Origin: Nocardia australiensis
GTDB taxonomy: Bacteria; Actinomycetota; Actinomycetes; Mycobacteriales; Mycobacteriaceae
Assembly (NCBI RefSeq): GCF_020733705.1
Contig: NZ_JAJFZM010000001.1
Span: 3,186,952 to 3,250,951, forward strand
Direction: 5' to 3'
Length of the DNA: 64,000 bases
Shown: one piece after another, positions 32,813 to 42,400 of the stretch
How positions within the stretch are numbered: the first letter of the stretch is position 1
Layout: the number at the start of each line of letters is the position of its first letter
The notes under the pieces: model-generated
The model's database searches: none
What the model was told of the DNA's origin: nothing
What the model saw: only the letters and a program-made list of their open reading frames with translations
Position numbers and translations under genes: made by a program

Positions 32813-33777
32813 GTGAGCGGGCCATAGCGTGGCCGCAGCACCGGACGGCTGGTCAGGTCCATCGATCCGATGTCCGTGCGGCCAGGAAACGATTGACCGG
32901 ACAGATCCGCAAGACCCCGGTCTTCCACACCACGGTCGCGGGACCGCACGGCCCGGTGCCGGTGACGCTGAAACTCGAATACCTCCAGCACGGCGGCACA
33001 TTCAAGGTACGCGGCAGCCTCAACGCGCTGTTGGAGGCGGACGGACCCGTCGACGAGGTGGTGATCGCCTCCGGCGGCAATGCCGGCATCGCCGCCGCGC
33101 TGGCGGCTGATCGCCTCGGCAAGGCATGCACCGTGGTGGTACCGGAGTCGGCGCCGCACACCAAGGTGGCCGCGATGTGGTCGCACGGTGCCGAAGTGTT
33201 GTGGCACGGAACGACTTACACGCAGGCATACGCGTATGCGGCCGAGTTGGCCGAAGAACGCGGAGCCGTGCAACTGCACGCCTATGATCTGCCCGCGGTG
33301 ATCGCGGGCGCGGGCGTGGTCGGGCTGGAGTTGGAAGAGCAGGTGCGCGGGCGGCCGCCGGTGCTGGTCGGGGTCGGGCGCGGCGGCTTGGTCGCCGGCA
33401 TCGCGGCGGCCCTCGGTCGCCGGCAACAGGTGATCGGCATCGAGCCGGAGGGCATTCCGACATTGCACGCCGCGCTACGTGCGGGCCGTCCGGTGGATAT
33501 CGATGCCTCGAGCATCGCCGCGGATTCCCTGGGCGCCACCAGAATCGGTGACATGGCACTGGACATCGCGCGCCGCTATGACGCGAATTCGGTGTTGGTG
33601 ACCGACGGTGCGATCACGACCGCCCGTGAGTACCTGTGGCGGGAATTCCGGATCGTTGTCGAACTCGCTGGAGCGCTGGCGCTGGCCGCGGTACTGAGCG
33701 GTGCCTATGTGCCCGCGCCGGGCGAGCGCCCGGTCATCGTGCTGTGTGGCGCCAACACCGATCTGGCGGTCATGTAG
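32809..33777 (+). CDS. Threonine/serine dehydratase-like PLP enzyme
   Basis: The 322-residue fold-type II PLP protein has the Schiff-base lysine in GTFKVRGS (near residue 65), the phosphate-binding ASGGNAGIA near 87 and a VGVGRGGLVAG loop near 186. It resembles threonine ammonia-lyases and serine/threonine dehydratases without an ACT regulatory domain, so it is likely catabolic. The gene overlaps the end of the copper membrane-protein gene by 4 bp. A 20-bp perfect palindrome follows the stop codon. Confidence 0.85.
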   Translation: MSERAIAWPQHRTAGQVHRSDVRAARKRLTGQIRKTPVFHTTVAGPHGPVPVTLKLEYLQHGGTFKVRGSLNALLEADGPVDEVVIASGGNAGIAAALAADRLGKACTVVVPESAPHTKVAAMWSHGAEVLWHGTTYTQAYAYAAELAEERGAVQLHAYDLPAVIAGAGVVGLELEEQVRGRPPVLVGVGRGGLVAGIAAALGRRQQVIGIEPEGIPTLHAALRAGRPVDIDASSIAADSLGATRIGDMALDIARRYDANSVLVTDGAITTAREYLWREFRIVVELAGALALAAVLSGAYVPAPGERPVIVLCGANTDLAVM

Positions 33778-33781
33778 CGGA

Positions 33782-33801
33782 CTCGGTCGTCGACGACCGA
33801 G
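33782..33801. terminator. Palindrome after the PLP enzyme gene
   Basis: CTCGGTCGTCGACGACCGAG is a perfect 20-bp palindrome 5 bp after the stop codon. It may act as a terminator hairpin with minimal loop, or as a protein-binding operator for the downstream GH3 gene. There is no U run. Confidence 0.45.
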
Positions 33802-33927
33802 AAACGGAGTTGCCGAGCGTAGATTGGCGGGCGGCGACACCTGATCCGCCCCGATGACGTGCCGGTCGGCTGTCGTGCGATCGGCGTCGTCGGCTCGGTA
33901 ACACCGACGATCTGAGGAGGACCGCTG

Positions 33928-36531
33928 ATGGCCGATACGCCGGATGTGACGCTGCGCTCGTTGGTCGACGCGCTCGGCCTGGAGCAGAAGGTTCGGTTGC
34001 TCACCGGTGCCGATATCTGGTCGACGCCCGCGGAACCGGCAATCGGGCTGCGTTCGATGATGCTTTCGGACGGCCCTTCCGGGGTGCGCGGGCCGGTGTG
34101 GGACGAACGCGATCCTTCGCTGAACCTGCCCTCGGCGACCGCGCTGGCCGCCACCTGGGATCTCGATCTGGCCGAACGCTACGGCGCGATATCCGCGGCC
34201 GAGGCGCGACGCAAGGGCGTCGACGTGGTGCTCGGGCCGACGATCAATCTGCAGCGCAGTCCGTTCGGCGGCAGACATTTCGAGGCGTACTCCGAGGACC
34301 CGTTGCTCACCGGTCACTTGGCCGCCGCGTACGTGCGCGCGGTCCAGCGCAGCGGCATCGGCGCGACGCCGAAACATTATGTGGCCAACGACTTCGAGAC
34401 CGAACGCTATACCGCGGATGTCGAGATCGACGACCGTACCTTGCGTGAGCTGTACTTGGCGCCGTTCGAGGCGGCCGTGCGGGCCGGGGCTTGGTTGGTG
34501 ATGTCGGCCTACAACTCGGTGCACGGGGTCACGATGTCGGAGAGTCCGCTGCTGACAACGCCATTACGGACGGAGTGGGGTTTCGACGGCGTCGTCGTAT
34601 CGGACTGGACCGCGGTACGCAGCACGGTGGCATCCGCGCTGGCCGATCAGGACCTGGTGATGCCGGGGCCGGACGGCCCGTGGGGTGCGAAACTCGTTGC
34701 CGCGGTGCGTGATGGGGCCGTCGACGAGTCCGTTATCGATGCGAAGGTGAAACGGCTGCTGGGGTTGGCCGCCAGGGTCGGCGCGCTGGAAGATGTTGCG
34801 GCGCTTGATAGTACGACTACGAACGGTTCGTTGGTCCGGGCGGGAGATGGTCACGTCGAGTCGGGAGCCGCTCGCCGCGACGAGACCGGCACACCGACCG
34901 AACGCGCTGGTGGTGGGTCCAGCGCGCCGGACACCGCCGAACCGACACTGATCGGTGCGCACCGATTCGCTGACTTCGGCGCGAGCGGGGACGGACGCGG
35001 TGTCGCGCGTGAGGTCGCCGCCGAGGGCATGGTGCTGCTGCGCAACAACGGTGAATTGCCTTGGTCCACTTCGGGTCCCGGATCTGTCGCGGTGATCGGC
35101 GAGGCCGCGTTGTGGCCGCGTACGCAAGGGGGCGGTAGCGCGACCGTGGTGCCGGAATCGGTGATCAGCCCCATCGATGGAATTCGCGCGGCTCTCCCGG
35201 ACGCGGTGGTCACGGTGCACCCTGGCGTGCCGGTGCAGACCGGAATTCATCCGCTTCCGCTGGCGGCCATGACCGATCCCGTGACCGGCGAGCCCGGGCT
35301 GCGAGCCCGTTTCCTCGACACGGACGGCGCCGAACTGCTGAGCGAGCATCGGCGCGCGGCGCAACTGGTGTACCTGGGCACCGCGCCCTCCGGTGCGGCG
35401 AGTATCGAATTGTCCACCAGCTATCGGCCCGGCCCCGACGATCCGGCCTCGATTCGGCTCGGCGTCGCGGGTATCGGTCCGGCGATCGTGCTCGTCGACG
35501 GCGCCGTCGTGCTCGACACCACGCTCGCGGGTGGCGACGAGGCGCTCGGTGCGGCGCTGTTCACGCCGGATGTCGCGTCGGTGCCGGTTGTCAACGACGG
35601 AACTCGCGCGATCGCGGTGACCGTTCGCCAGAGTCTGGAAACCAGCGGCGCTGTAATGGGTCTCGCGGCACTGACCCTCGGCACCGAAACCGCGGCGGCC
35701 GACCCCGCCGACATGATCGCCGATGCCGTCGCCCACGCGCGGGCGGCCGATGTCGCGGTCGTCGTGGTCGGCACCAGCGCGCAGACCGAAAGCGAAGGCT
35801 TCGACCGCACCACGCTGGGCCTGCCCGGCGCACAGGACGATCTGGTGCGCGCGGTGGCGGCGGCGAATCCGCGCACCACCGTCGTGGTGAACTCCGGCGG
35901 ACCGGTGCTGCTGCCGTGGCGCGAGGAGGTCGCCGCGGTGCTACTGGCCTGGTTCGGCGGCCAGGAACTCGGCAACGCGCTCGCGGATGTGCTGCTCGGA
36001 CACCGGGAACCGGGCGGGCGACTGCCCACCACGTGGCCCGCGGCGCAGGCAGACGTGCCGGTGCTGTCCACCACGCCGATCGGCGGGGTGCTGAGCTATA
36101 CCGAGGGTGTGCATATCGGTTATCGAGCCTGGTTGCGGGCGGGCGCGGTACCCGCGTACCCGTTCGGTCATGGACTCGGTTACACCACTTGGGATCTCGA
36201 TGACCTGACCGTCGCCGAGCCGGATCCGGACGGTGTGGTCGAGGTCGGCGTCGCTGTGCGCAACACCGGAACTCGGCCGGGCAAGCAGATTGTCCAGGTA
36301 TATCTGTCGCGCGCCGAATCGGCCATCGACCGTCCGGTGCGCTGGCTGGCCGGTTTTGCCGCCGTGCGGGCGGAACCGGGACAGACCCGACTGGTGCGGA
36401 TCACCCTGCCGCCCAGGGTTTTCGCGCACTGGGACCACGGGTGGCAGGTTGAGCCGGGCACCTTCACGGTGCAAGCGGGCACCAGTGTGGATGTGCTGCC
36501 GTTGCGTGCGGGCGTGGTCGTCGCCGAGTAG
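33928..36531 (+). CDS. GH3 beta-glucosidase
   Basis: The 867-residue protein has the N-terminal GH3 barrel (KHYVANDFETERY near residue 149; nucleophile Asp in GVVVSDWTAV near 221) and the alpha/beta sandwich domain (NSGGPVLLPW, then WFGGQELGNALADVLLG near 677). It ends in a fibronectin III-like domain (VYLSRAESAIDRPVRWLAGF). An inserted segment (residues about 450-590, RARFLDTDGA and IVLVDGAVVLDTTL) looks like a PA14 domain, which shapes substrate selection. It hydrolyses beta-linked glucosides or related sugars. No signal peptide is seen, so action is cytoplasmic. A GAGGAGG ribosome site precedes the ATG. Confidence 0.92.
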   Translation: MADTPDVTLRSLVDALGLEQKVRLLTGADIWSTPAEPAIGLRSMMLSDGPSGVRGPVWDERDPSLNLPSATALAATWDLDLAERYGAISAAEARRKGVDVVLGPTINLQRSPFGGRHFEAYSEDPLLTGHLAAAYVRAVQRSGIGATPKHYVANDFETERYTADVEIDDRTLRELYLAPFEAAVRAGAWLVMSAYNSVHGVTMSESPLLTTPLRTEWGFDGVVVSDWTAVRSTVASALADQDLVMPGPDGPWGAKLVAAVRDGAVDESVIDAKVKRLLGLAARVGALEDVAALDSTTTNGSLVRAGDGHVESGAARRDETGTPTERAGGGSSAPDTAEPTLIGAHRFADFGASGDGRGVAREVAAEGMVLLRNNGELPWSTSGPGSVAVIGEAALWPRTQGGGSATVVPESVISPIDGIRAALPDAVVTVHPGVPVQTGIHPLPLAAMTDPVTGEPGLRARFLDTDGAELLSEHRRAAQLVYLGTAPSGAASIELSTSYRPGPDDPASIRLGVAGIGPAIVLVDGAVVLDTTLAGGDEALGAALFTPDVASVPVVNDGTRAIAVTVRQSLETSGAVMGLAALTLGTETAAADPADMIADAVAHARAADVAVVVVGTSAQTESEGFDRTTLGLPGAQDDLVRAVAAANPRTTVVVNSGGPVLLPWREEVAAVLLAWFGGQELGNALADVLLGHREPGGRLPTTWPAAQADVPVLSTTPIGGVLSYTEGVHIGYRAWLRAGAVPAYPFGHGLGYTTWDLDDLTVAEPDPDGVVEVGVAVRNTGTRPGKQIVQVYLSRAESAIDRPVRWLAGFAAVRAEPGQTRLVRITLPPRVFAHWDHGWQVEPGTFTVQAGTSVDVLPLRAGVVVAE

Positions 36532-36708
36532 GCAGTTGCCGCCGCACTATCGAAATACTGGCTGTCCACATACGAGAAAGTTGTCCCCAACCGCGAATCG
36601 AGGGTCCCGTCCGGGTTCGGAATCGGTCAGGCTTCAAGGTGCCCTCATGGCGGGGGAGGAAGCAGCCGAGGCGGATCGCCGAGGACGGAAATGTGAAGGG
36701 ACACAGTC

Positions 36709-37224
36709 ATGTACGAGTCGATGGCTACCGTGGTCGGCAATGTGGTCACCCATCCGGTCAAGCGGGACCTGACCAATGGGGAGCAACTGATCACCTTCCG
36801 AATGGCCAGTAATTCCCGCAGGTTCGACGCCGCGACCGGGGAATGGGTCGACAATGGCACGCTGTACCTCACCATCAGTTGCTGGCGCAGACTGGTGGCA
36901 GGGGTTGACGCCTCCATCCGTCGCGGCGATCCGATCATGGTGCATGGGCAGTTGCGCTCGCACGAGTACCGGACCAAGGACGGTGTCGAACGCCGTGATC
37001 TCGAAATGCGGGCCGCGTCGATCGGGCCCGACTTGGCGCGCTGCAGCGCGCCGGTGATCCGGCGCAGCGAGCCGGGGCGTTCGTCGGGGCCCAACACTGC
37101 GGTCCGCAGTGCCTGCGATCGCCCGAACACCCCGGGGGCCCCGGACGCCGCTCCCGGCGGCGACCGGGCAGCGGCGACCGCCGCCACCGTGCCGCCTCGG
37201 GCTGCGGAAACCGCCGACGCCTGA
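36709..37224 (+). CDS. ssb: Single-stranded DNA-binding protein, SsbB-type paralogue
   Basis: The 171-residue protein has the OB-fold of bacterial SSB: MATVVGNVVTHPVKRDL near residue 5, FRMASNSRRFD near 31, LTISCWRRLV near 54, and RGDPIMVHGQLRSHEY near 72. The tail is low-complexity and lacks the acidic DDIPF end of the main SSB, as in the second SSB of actinobacteria. It sits beside ettA as in M. tuberculosis (Rv2478c-Rv2477c). ATG 36709 follows GAAGGGA; the family-like start MATVVGN lies four codons in (36721). Confidence 0.9.
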   Translation: MYESMATVVGNVVTHPVKRDLTNGEQLITFRMASNSRRFDAATGEWVDNGTLYLTISCWRRLVAGVDASIRRGDPIMVHGQLRSHEYRTKDGVERRDLEMRAASIGPDLARCSAPVIRRSEPGRSSGPNTAVRSACDRPNTPGAPDAAPGGDRAAATAATVPPRAAETADA

Positions 37225-37411
37225 CCGTACGATCGCTCCGACCTGATCGCTTTCGGTGACATCGACAGCGGGCATGGTCGACCATCCGATCGCCGAGGGT
37301 GCGGAGGAATCCCCGCCGCCCCCGGTGATGGTTGAATGAACCGGTCCGTGAGCTGCGAAGGTGGGGCAGCGGGGCGGAATCATCTAACCCTCAACCGATA
37401 GGCTTGTGTAT

Positions 37412-39088
37412 ATGGCTGAGTTCATTTACCAGATGAAGAAAGTTCGTAAGGCGCACGGTGACAAGGTTGTCCTCGACGATGTCAACCTGGACTTCCTTCC
37501 GGGCGCCAAGATCGGCGTCGTCGGCCCGAACGGCGCCGGTAAATCCAGCGTGCTGAAGATCATGGCGGGACTGGACCAGCCGAATAACGGTGACGCCTTC
37601 CTGGCGTCCGGCGCCACGGTCGGCATTCTGCAGCAGGAGCCGCCGCTGAACGAAGAGAAAACGGTTCGCGGCAATGTCGAGGAGGGGCTCGGCGAGATCA
37701 AGGTGAAGCTGGACCGCTTCAACGAGATCGCCGAGCTGATGGCCACCGATTACTCCGATGAGCTCATGGACGAAATGGGCAAGCTGCAGGAGGATCTCGA
37801 CCACGCCGACGCCTGGGATATCGACTCCCAGCTCGAGCAGGCCATGGACGCGCTACGCTGCCCGCCGCCGGACGAGCCGGTCACCAAGCTTTCCGGTGGT
37901 GAGCGGCGCCGCGTCGCCCTGTGCAAGCTGCTGTTGAGCAAGCCCGACCTGTTGCTCCTCGACGAGCCGACCAACCACCTCGACGCCGAGAGCGTGTTGT
38001 GGCTCGAACAGCACCTGGCCGCGTACGCGGGTGCCGTGCTCGCCGTCACCCACGACCGGTACTTCCTGGACAACGTCGCCGAGTGGATCCTCGAGCTCGA
38101 CCGTGGCCGCGCCTACCCCTACGAGGGCAACTACTCCACCTATCTGGAGAAGAAGGCACAGCGGCTCGAGGTCCAGGGCAAGAAGGACCAGAAGCTGCAG
38201 AAGCGCCTCAAGGAGGAGCTGGCCTGGGTGCGTTCGGGCGCCAAGGCTCGCCAGGCCAAGAATAAGGCCCGCCTCGGCCGTTACGAGGAGATGGCGATCG
38301 AGGCCGAGAAGCATCGCAAGTTGGATTTCGAGGAGATCCAGATCCCGGCCGGTCCGCGACTGGGCAATGTCGTGGTGGAGGTCGAGCACCTGGACAAGGG
38401 TTTCGGCGAACGTCAGCTGATCAAGGATCTGTCGTTCACGTTGCCGCGCAATGGCATTGTCGGTGTGATCGGCCCCAACGGTGTCGGCAAGACCACGCTG
38501 TTCAAGACCATTGTTGGACTCGAATCGCCCGACAGTGGCGAGGTGAAGGTCGGCGAGACGGTCAGGCTGAGCTACGTCGACCAGAACCGCGCCGGCATCG
38601 ACCCGAAGAAAAATGTATGGCAGGTGGTTTCCGAGGGCCTGGACTTCATCCAGGTCGGCAGTCAGGAGATGCCGTCGCGGGCCTACGTCAGCGCGTTCGG
38701 CTTCAAGGGCCCGGATCAGCAGAAGCCCGCGGGTGTGCTCTCCGGTGGTGAGCGCAACCGGCTGAACCTCGCGCTCACGCTCAAGCAGGGCGGCAACCTG
38801 ATCCTGCTCGACGAGCCGACCAACGACCTCGACGTAGAAACCCTGGGCTCGCTGGAGAACGCACTCGAACAGTTCCCCGGCTGCGCCGTGGTCATCTCCC
38901 ACGATCGCTGGTTCCTCGACCGCACCTGTACGCACATTCTGGCGTGGGAGGGCGACTCCGATAACGACGCGAAGTGGTTCTGGTTCGAGGGCAACTTCGA
39001 AGCGTACGAGGCGAACAAGATCGAACGCCTCGGCCAGGAAGCGGCTCGCCCGCACCGGGTCACCCACCGCAAGCTCACGCGCGACTGA
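37412..39088 (+). CDS. ettA: Energy-dependent translational throttle protein EttA (ABC-F ATPase)
   Basis: The 558-residue protein has two ABC ATPase domains without membrane segments. The Walker A motifs are GPNGAGKSS (near residue 42) and GPNGVGKTT (near 353). Signature LSGGERRRVAL and LSGGERNRLNL are both intact, with LLLLDEPTNHLD and LILLDEPTNDLD. The start MAEFIYQMKKVRKAHGDK matches EttA of other bacteria, so ATG 37412 is used rather than the GTG at 37406. EttA binds the ribosomal E site and gates the first elongation step according to the ADP/ATP ratio. The Arg/Lys-rich linker between domains is present. Confidence 0.96.
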   Translation: MAEFIYQMKKVRKAHGDKVVLDDVNLDFLPGAKIGVVGPNGAGKSSVLKIMAGLDQPNNGDAFLASGATVGILQQEPPLNEEKTVRGNVEEGLGEIKVKLDRFNEIAELMATDYSDELMDEMGKLQEDLDHADAWDIDSQLEQAMDALRCPPPDEPVTKLSGGERRRVALCKLLLSKPDLLLLDEPTNHLDAESVLWLEQHLAAYAGAVLAVTHDRYFLDNVAEWILELDRGRAYPYEGNYSTYLEKKAQRLEVQGKKDQKLQKRLKEELAWVRSGAKARQAKNKARLGRYEEMAIEAEKHRKLDFEEIQIPAGPRLGNVVVEVEHLDKGFGERQLIKDLSFTLPRNGIVGVIGPNGVGKTTLFKTIVGLESPDSGEVKVGETVRLSYVDQNRAGIDPKKNVWQVVSEGLDFIQVGSQEMPSRAYVSAFGFKGPDQQKPAGVLSGGERNRLNLALTLKQGGNLILLDEPTNDLDVETLGSLENALEQFPGCAVVISHDRWFLDRTCTHILAWEGDSDNDAKWFWFEGNFEAYEANKIERLGQEAARPHRVTHRKLTRD

Positions 39089-39101
39089 GTCGAGGTTTGA
39101 G

Positions 39102-39128
39102 CGGAGTGGCCCGATTGCGGCCACTCCG
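39102..39128 (+). terminator. Terminator hairpin after ettA
   Basis: CGGAGTGGCC (39102-39111) and GGCCACTCCG (39119-39128) form a perfect 10-bp stem with a 7-base loop, 13 bp beyond the ettA stop. No U run follows. Confidence 0.7.
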
Positions 39129-39184
39129 CCGAAGGAAATGCGGCAGCCACCCGCCGGAATGGGCCTCCGCCGAAGGAAATGCGG
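39125..39184. repeat. 19-bp direct repeat downstream of ettA
   Basis: TCCGCCGAAGGAAATGCGG occurs at 39125-39143 and again at 39166-39184, a 41-bp period. The first copy overlaps the terminator stem. It may be a local slippage duplication or a short dispersed repeat of this genome. Confidence 0.7.
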
Positions 39185-39441
39185 ACGGGCCCGCGCCACG
39201 GATCGGATCTGACTAGGGTGGTAGCCGTGCATGCGAAGGCGAGTCCCAGCACTGGGTAGGTCATATCGCCGACGCGGCCACATAACTTCGTCGGTCCGAT
39301 CGGTTGCCGTACCGGGATCGTCGACCGCGGCAATTGAGCGGCGGACGCGAAAGAGATTTCATCCCTCTACTCGCGAGTCGCGGCTACTCTCGGACCGGCG
39401 TCACTTTGGTGCGGAAACGAATCCGAGGGAGTTGGCGAAAA
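39185..39441. other. Rest of the ettA-gdh intergenic region
   Basis: With the hairpin and repeat before it, this makes a 353-bp gap between ettA and gdh. No coding region is convincing; an upstream in-frame extension of gdh to 39304 exists but does not resemble the family. GAGGGA at 39425-39430 is the probable ribosome site of gdh. I see no other structure. Confidence 0.5.
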
Positions 39442-42400
39442 ATGACGGTCTCGTCCGAATTGTCCAGTGCGGCGTGGGCTGCGGGTTTGTCGCAGGAGTT
39501 GCGCGGCGAACTCGCTACCCTCGAGGAGGCGTATTTCCGCCACGTCGACGCGGGCGATGTGGACTGCGCGATCACCGGTATCACCCAGATCTTCCGGCGG
39601 CACATGGAACTGGCGACTACCCGCCCGGTCGGGCGAGCGCTGGTTCGGGTGTATCACCCCGATGACGACTCGGGGCTCGGCGCCGCGGTGCAGCTGGTCA
39701 CTGACGATATGTCGCTGCTGGTGGAGTCGATCGCCTCGTCGCTGAGCCGGATGGGCGTCAGCGTGAGCGAAGTGATCCACCCGATCTTCGAGGTCGAGCG
39801 CGACGCCGACGGCAAGCTGTTGCGCGCGGCGCCGCATGAGGTGGACGGCAACGGCGCCACCGGGCTGCGCGAATCGTGGATGCATCTGCAACTGCATCCC
39901 TCGACCAGCAGGGCGTTGCTGGACCGGATCGAAATGGCAATGCCGGATGTGATCGCCGACGTCCGTCAGGTCACCGGCGACACCGAAGCCATCCGCGGCG
40001 TGCAGAGCAAACTGGCCGGCGAACTCGAACTCGCCGCGAAATCGGGGACCGCGCCGTTCTCCGGTACCGATCTGGTGGATTGCGCGAACCTGTTGCGCTG
40101 GTTGGCCAGTGGGAACTTCACCGTGCTCGGTTACGCGCGCTATCAGCTGAGTACCACCGAGGGCCAGACGGTCTCGGCGCCGATTCCCGATACCTGCCTC
40201 GGAGTGCTGCGCCCCGATGTCGGCACCGACTTCCGGGTGCCACTCAATGGGGGCGAACGGCCGCTGCTCATGCTGACCCAGGGGCTGGTGCCCGCCACCG
40301 TGCATCGCTCGGTATACCCGTACTTCGTTGGCGTCGCCGATTTCGACAAGAACGGGAAAATCACCGGCGAACACCTGTTCATCGGCGTCTTCACCGTCAC
40401 CGCGGTGCACGAGAACGTACTGGATATCCCGGTGATCGAACGCCGGGTGCGCGCGGTGATCGAGGAAAGCGGATTCGATCTGGACTCGTTCTCCGGGCAG
40501 CAGATGCTCGAGGTCATCCAGTCGTTCCCGCGCACCGAATTGTTCTCTTCCGACACCGAGACGATGCGCCGGACGGCGGCCGCGGTGCTGAATGTCGGCC
40601 TGCGCAGACAAGTTCGACTGTTCCTGCGTTCGGACAGTTACGGGCGGTTCGTCGCTTGCCTGGTCTACCTGCCTCGAGACCGCTACACCACCCGGGTTCG
40701 GCTCGAGATGCAGGACATCCTGGTACGGGAACTGGGCGGCGTCTCCATCGACTATTCCGCTCGGGTGAGCGAAAGCGATCTGGCCAGCGTCTATTTCACG
40801 GTCCGGATGCCGGAGGCCGAACTCGGCGTGCCGCGGGCCTCGGCCGCGGTAGCCGGCACCTCCGAGGAAAACCGACTGCGGATTCAGAACCTGCTCGCCG
40901 AGGCGAGCCGCACCTGGGATGACCGCCTCAACGATGACGTGAGCATCTCCACGCTGTTGGATCCCGGCATCGTCCAGCGCTATGCAGCGGCGTTCCCGGA
41001 GGCATACAAGCAGGACTTCGCGCCGGGTCGTGCCCTCGGCGATGTGATCCGGCTGGAGCGCCTCACCGAGGGCGTCATAGACCAAGATCTGTATCGCCGT
41101 GCGGATTCGGTGCCGGGATCGTGGCGGTTCACGCTGTATATCGGCGGCACCGGGGTGTCGTTGAGTCAGGTGCTTCCGGTTCTGCAGAGCCTCGGGGTCG
41201 AAGTGGTCGATGAGCGGCCCTATCAGATTCGGCTCGACCCGGCGCCGGGTGGCACGGCGAGCATCGAGCGCTGGATCTACGACTTCGGCCTGGTGGCCCG
41301 CCCGGAACTGCTCCGCAGTTCGCTCGACCAGGACCTGGACGCGGAACTGCTGGAGTCCTCGGTCCGCGCGGAGGTGCTCGGGGCGGAGGCGCGCGGGCTG
41401 CGTGAGCGCTTCACCGAGGCATTCGAGGCCGTTTGGTATGACCGTGCCGAAGCGGATGCGCTCAACGAGCTCGTGCTGCGCGCACGGCTACCGTGGCGTG
41501 CGGTGTCGATCCTGCGCATGTACGCGAAATATCTACAGCAGGCGGGTTTTCCGTACAGTCAGGCGAACATCGCCCGCGTGCTGTTGACATATCCGGACGC
41601 CGCTCGGCTGTTCGTCGAGCTGTTCGCGGCGAGATTCGATCCGGACACCGTCTCGGCTGAGGCCGCCACGGAGCTGGAAGCCCATGTCCGTGGCCGCATC
41701 GACGAAGTCGTCAGCCTGGACGCCGACCGAATACTGCGTGCCATCCTCGGGCTGATCAAAGCGACTTTGCGCACCAATTACTACATGGTGGGGGCCGAGC
41801 CCACGCAGCCGTCCATCGACGGTATCGGCGGTGCGACCTATCGGGAGTACATCTCGATCAAGGTTGAGCCGCGCGAGATCATCGAATTGCCTAAGCCCAA
41901 ACCGCAGTTCGAGATTTTCGTGTACTCGCCGCGGGTCGAGGGTGTGCATTTGCGTTTCGGTGTGGTGGCGCGTGGTGGTTTGCGCTGGTCGGATCGTCTG
42001 GAGGACTTCCGGACCGAGATTCTGGGGCTGGTCAAGGCTCAGGCCGTCAAGAACGCCGTCATTGTTCCGGTGGGTGCCAAGGGTGGTTTCGTGGTGAAGC
42101 AGCCGCCGACGGCGACGGGGGATGCCGGGGTGGATCGGCAGGCGCTCGGCGCGGAGGGTGAGGCGTGCTACCGCACGTTTATTTCGGGTCTGCTCGATGT
42201 CACCGATAATGTCGATCGTGCGACGGGTGCTGTGCTGCCGCCGGATCGGGTGGTGCGTCGTGATGGTGACGACACCTATTTGGTGGTTGCCGCGGATAAG
42301 GGCACTGCGAAGTTTTCTGATCTCGCGAATGATGTGGCACGGCGGTACGGTTTCTGGTTGGGTGATGCTTTTGCCTCGGGTGGTTCGGCGGGTTATGACC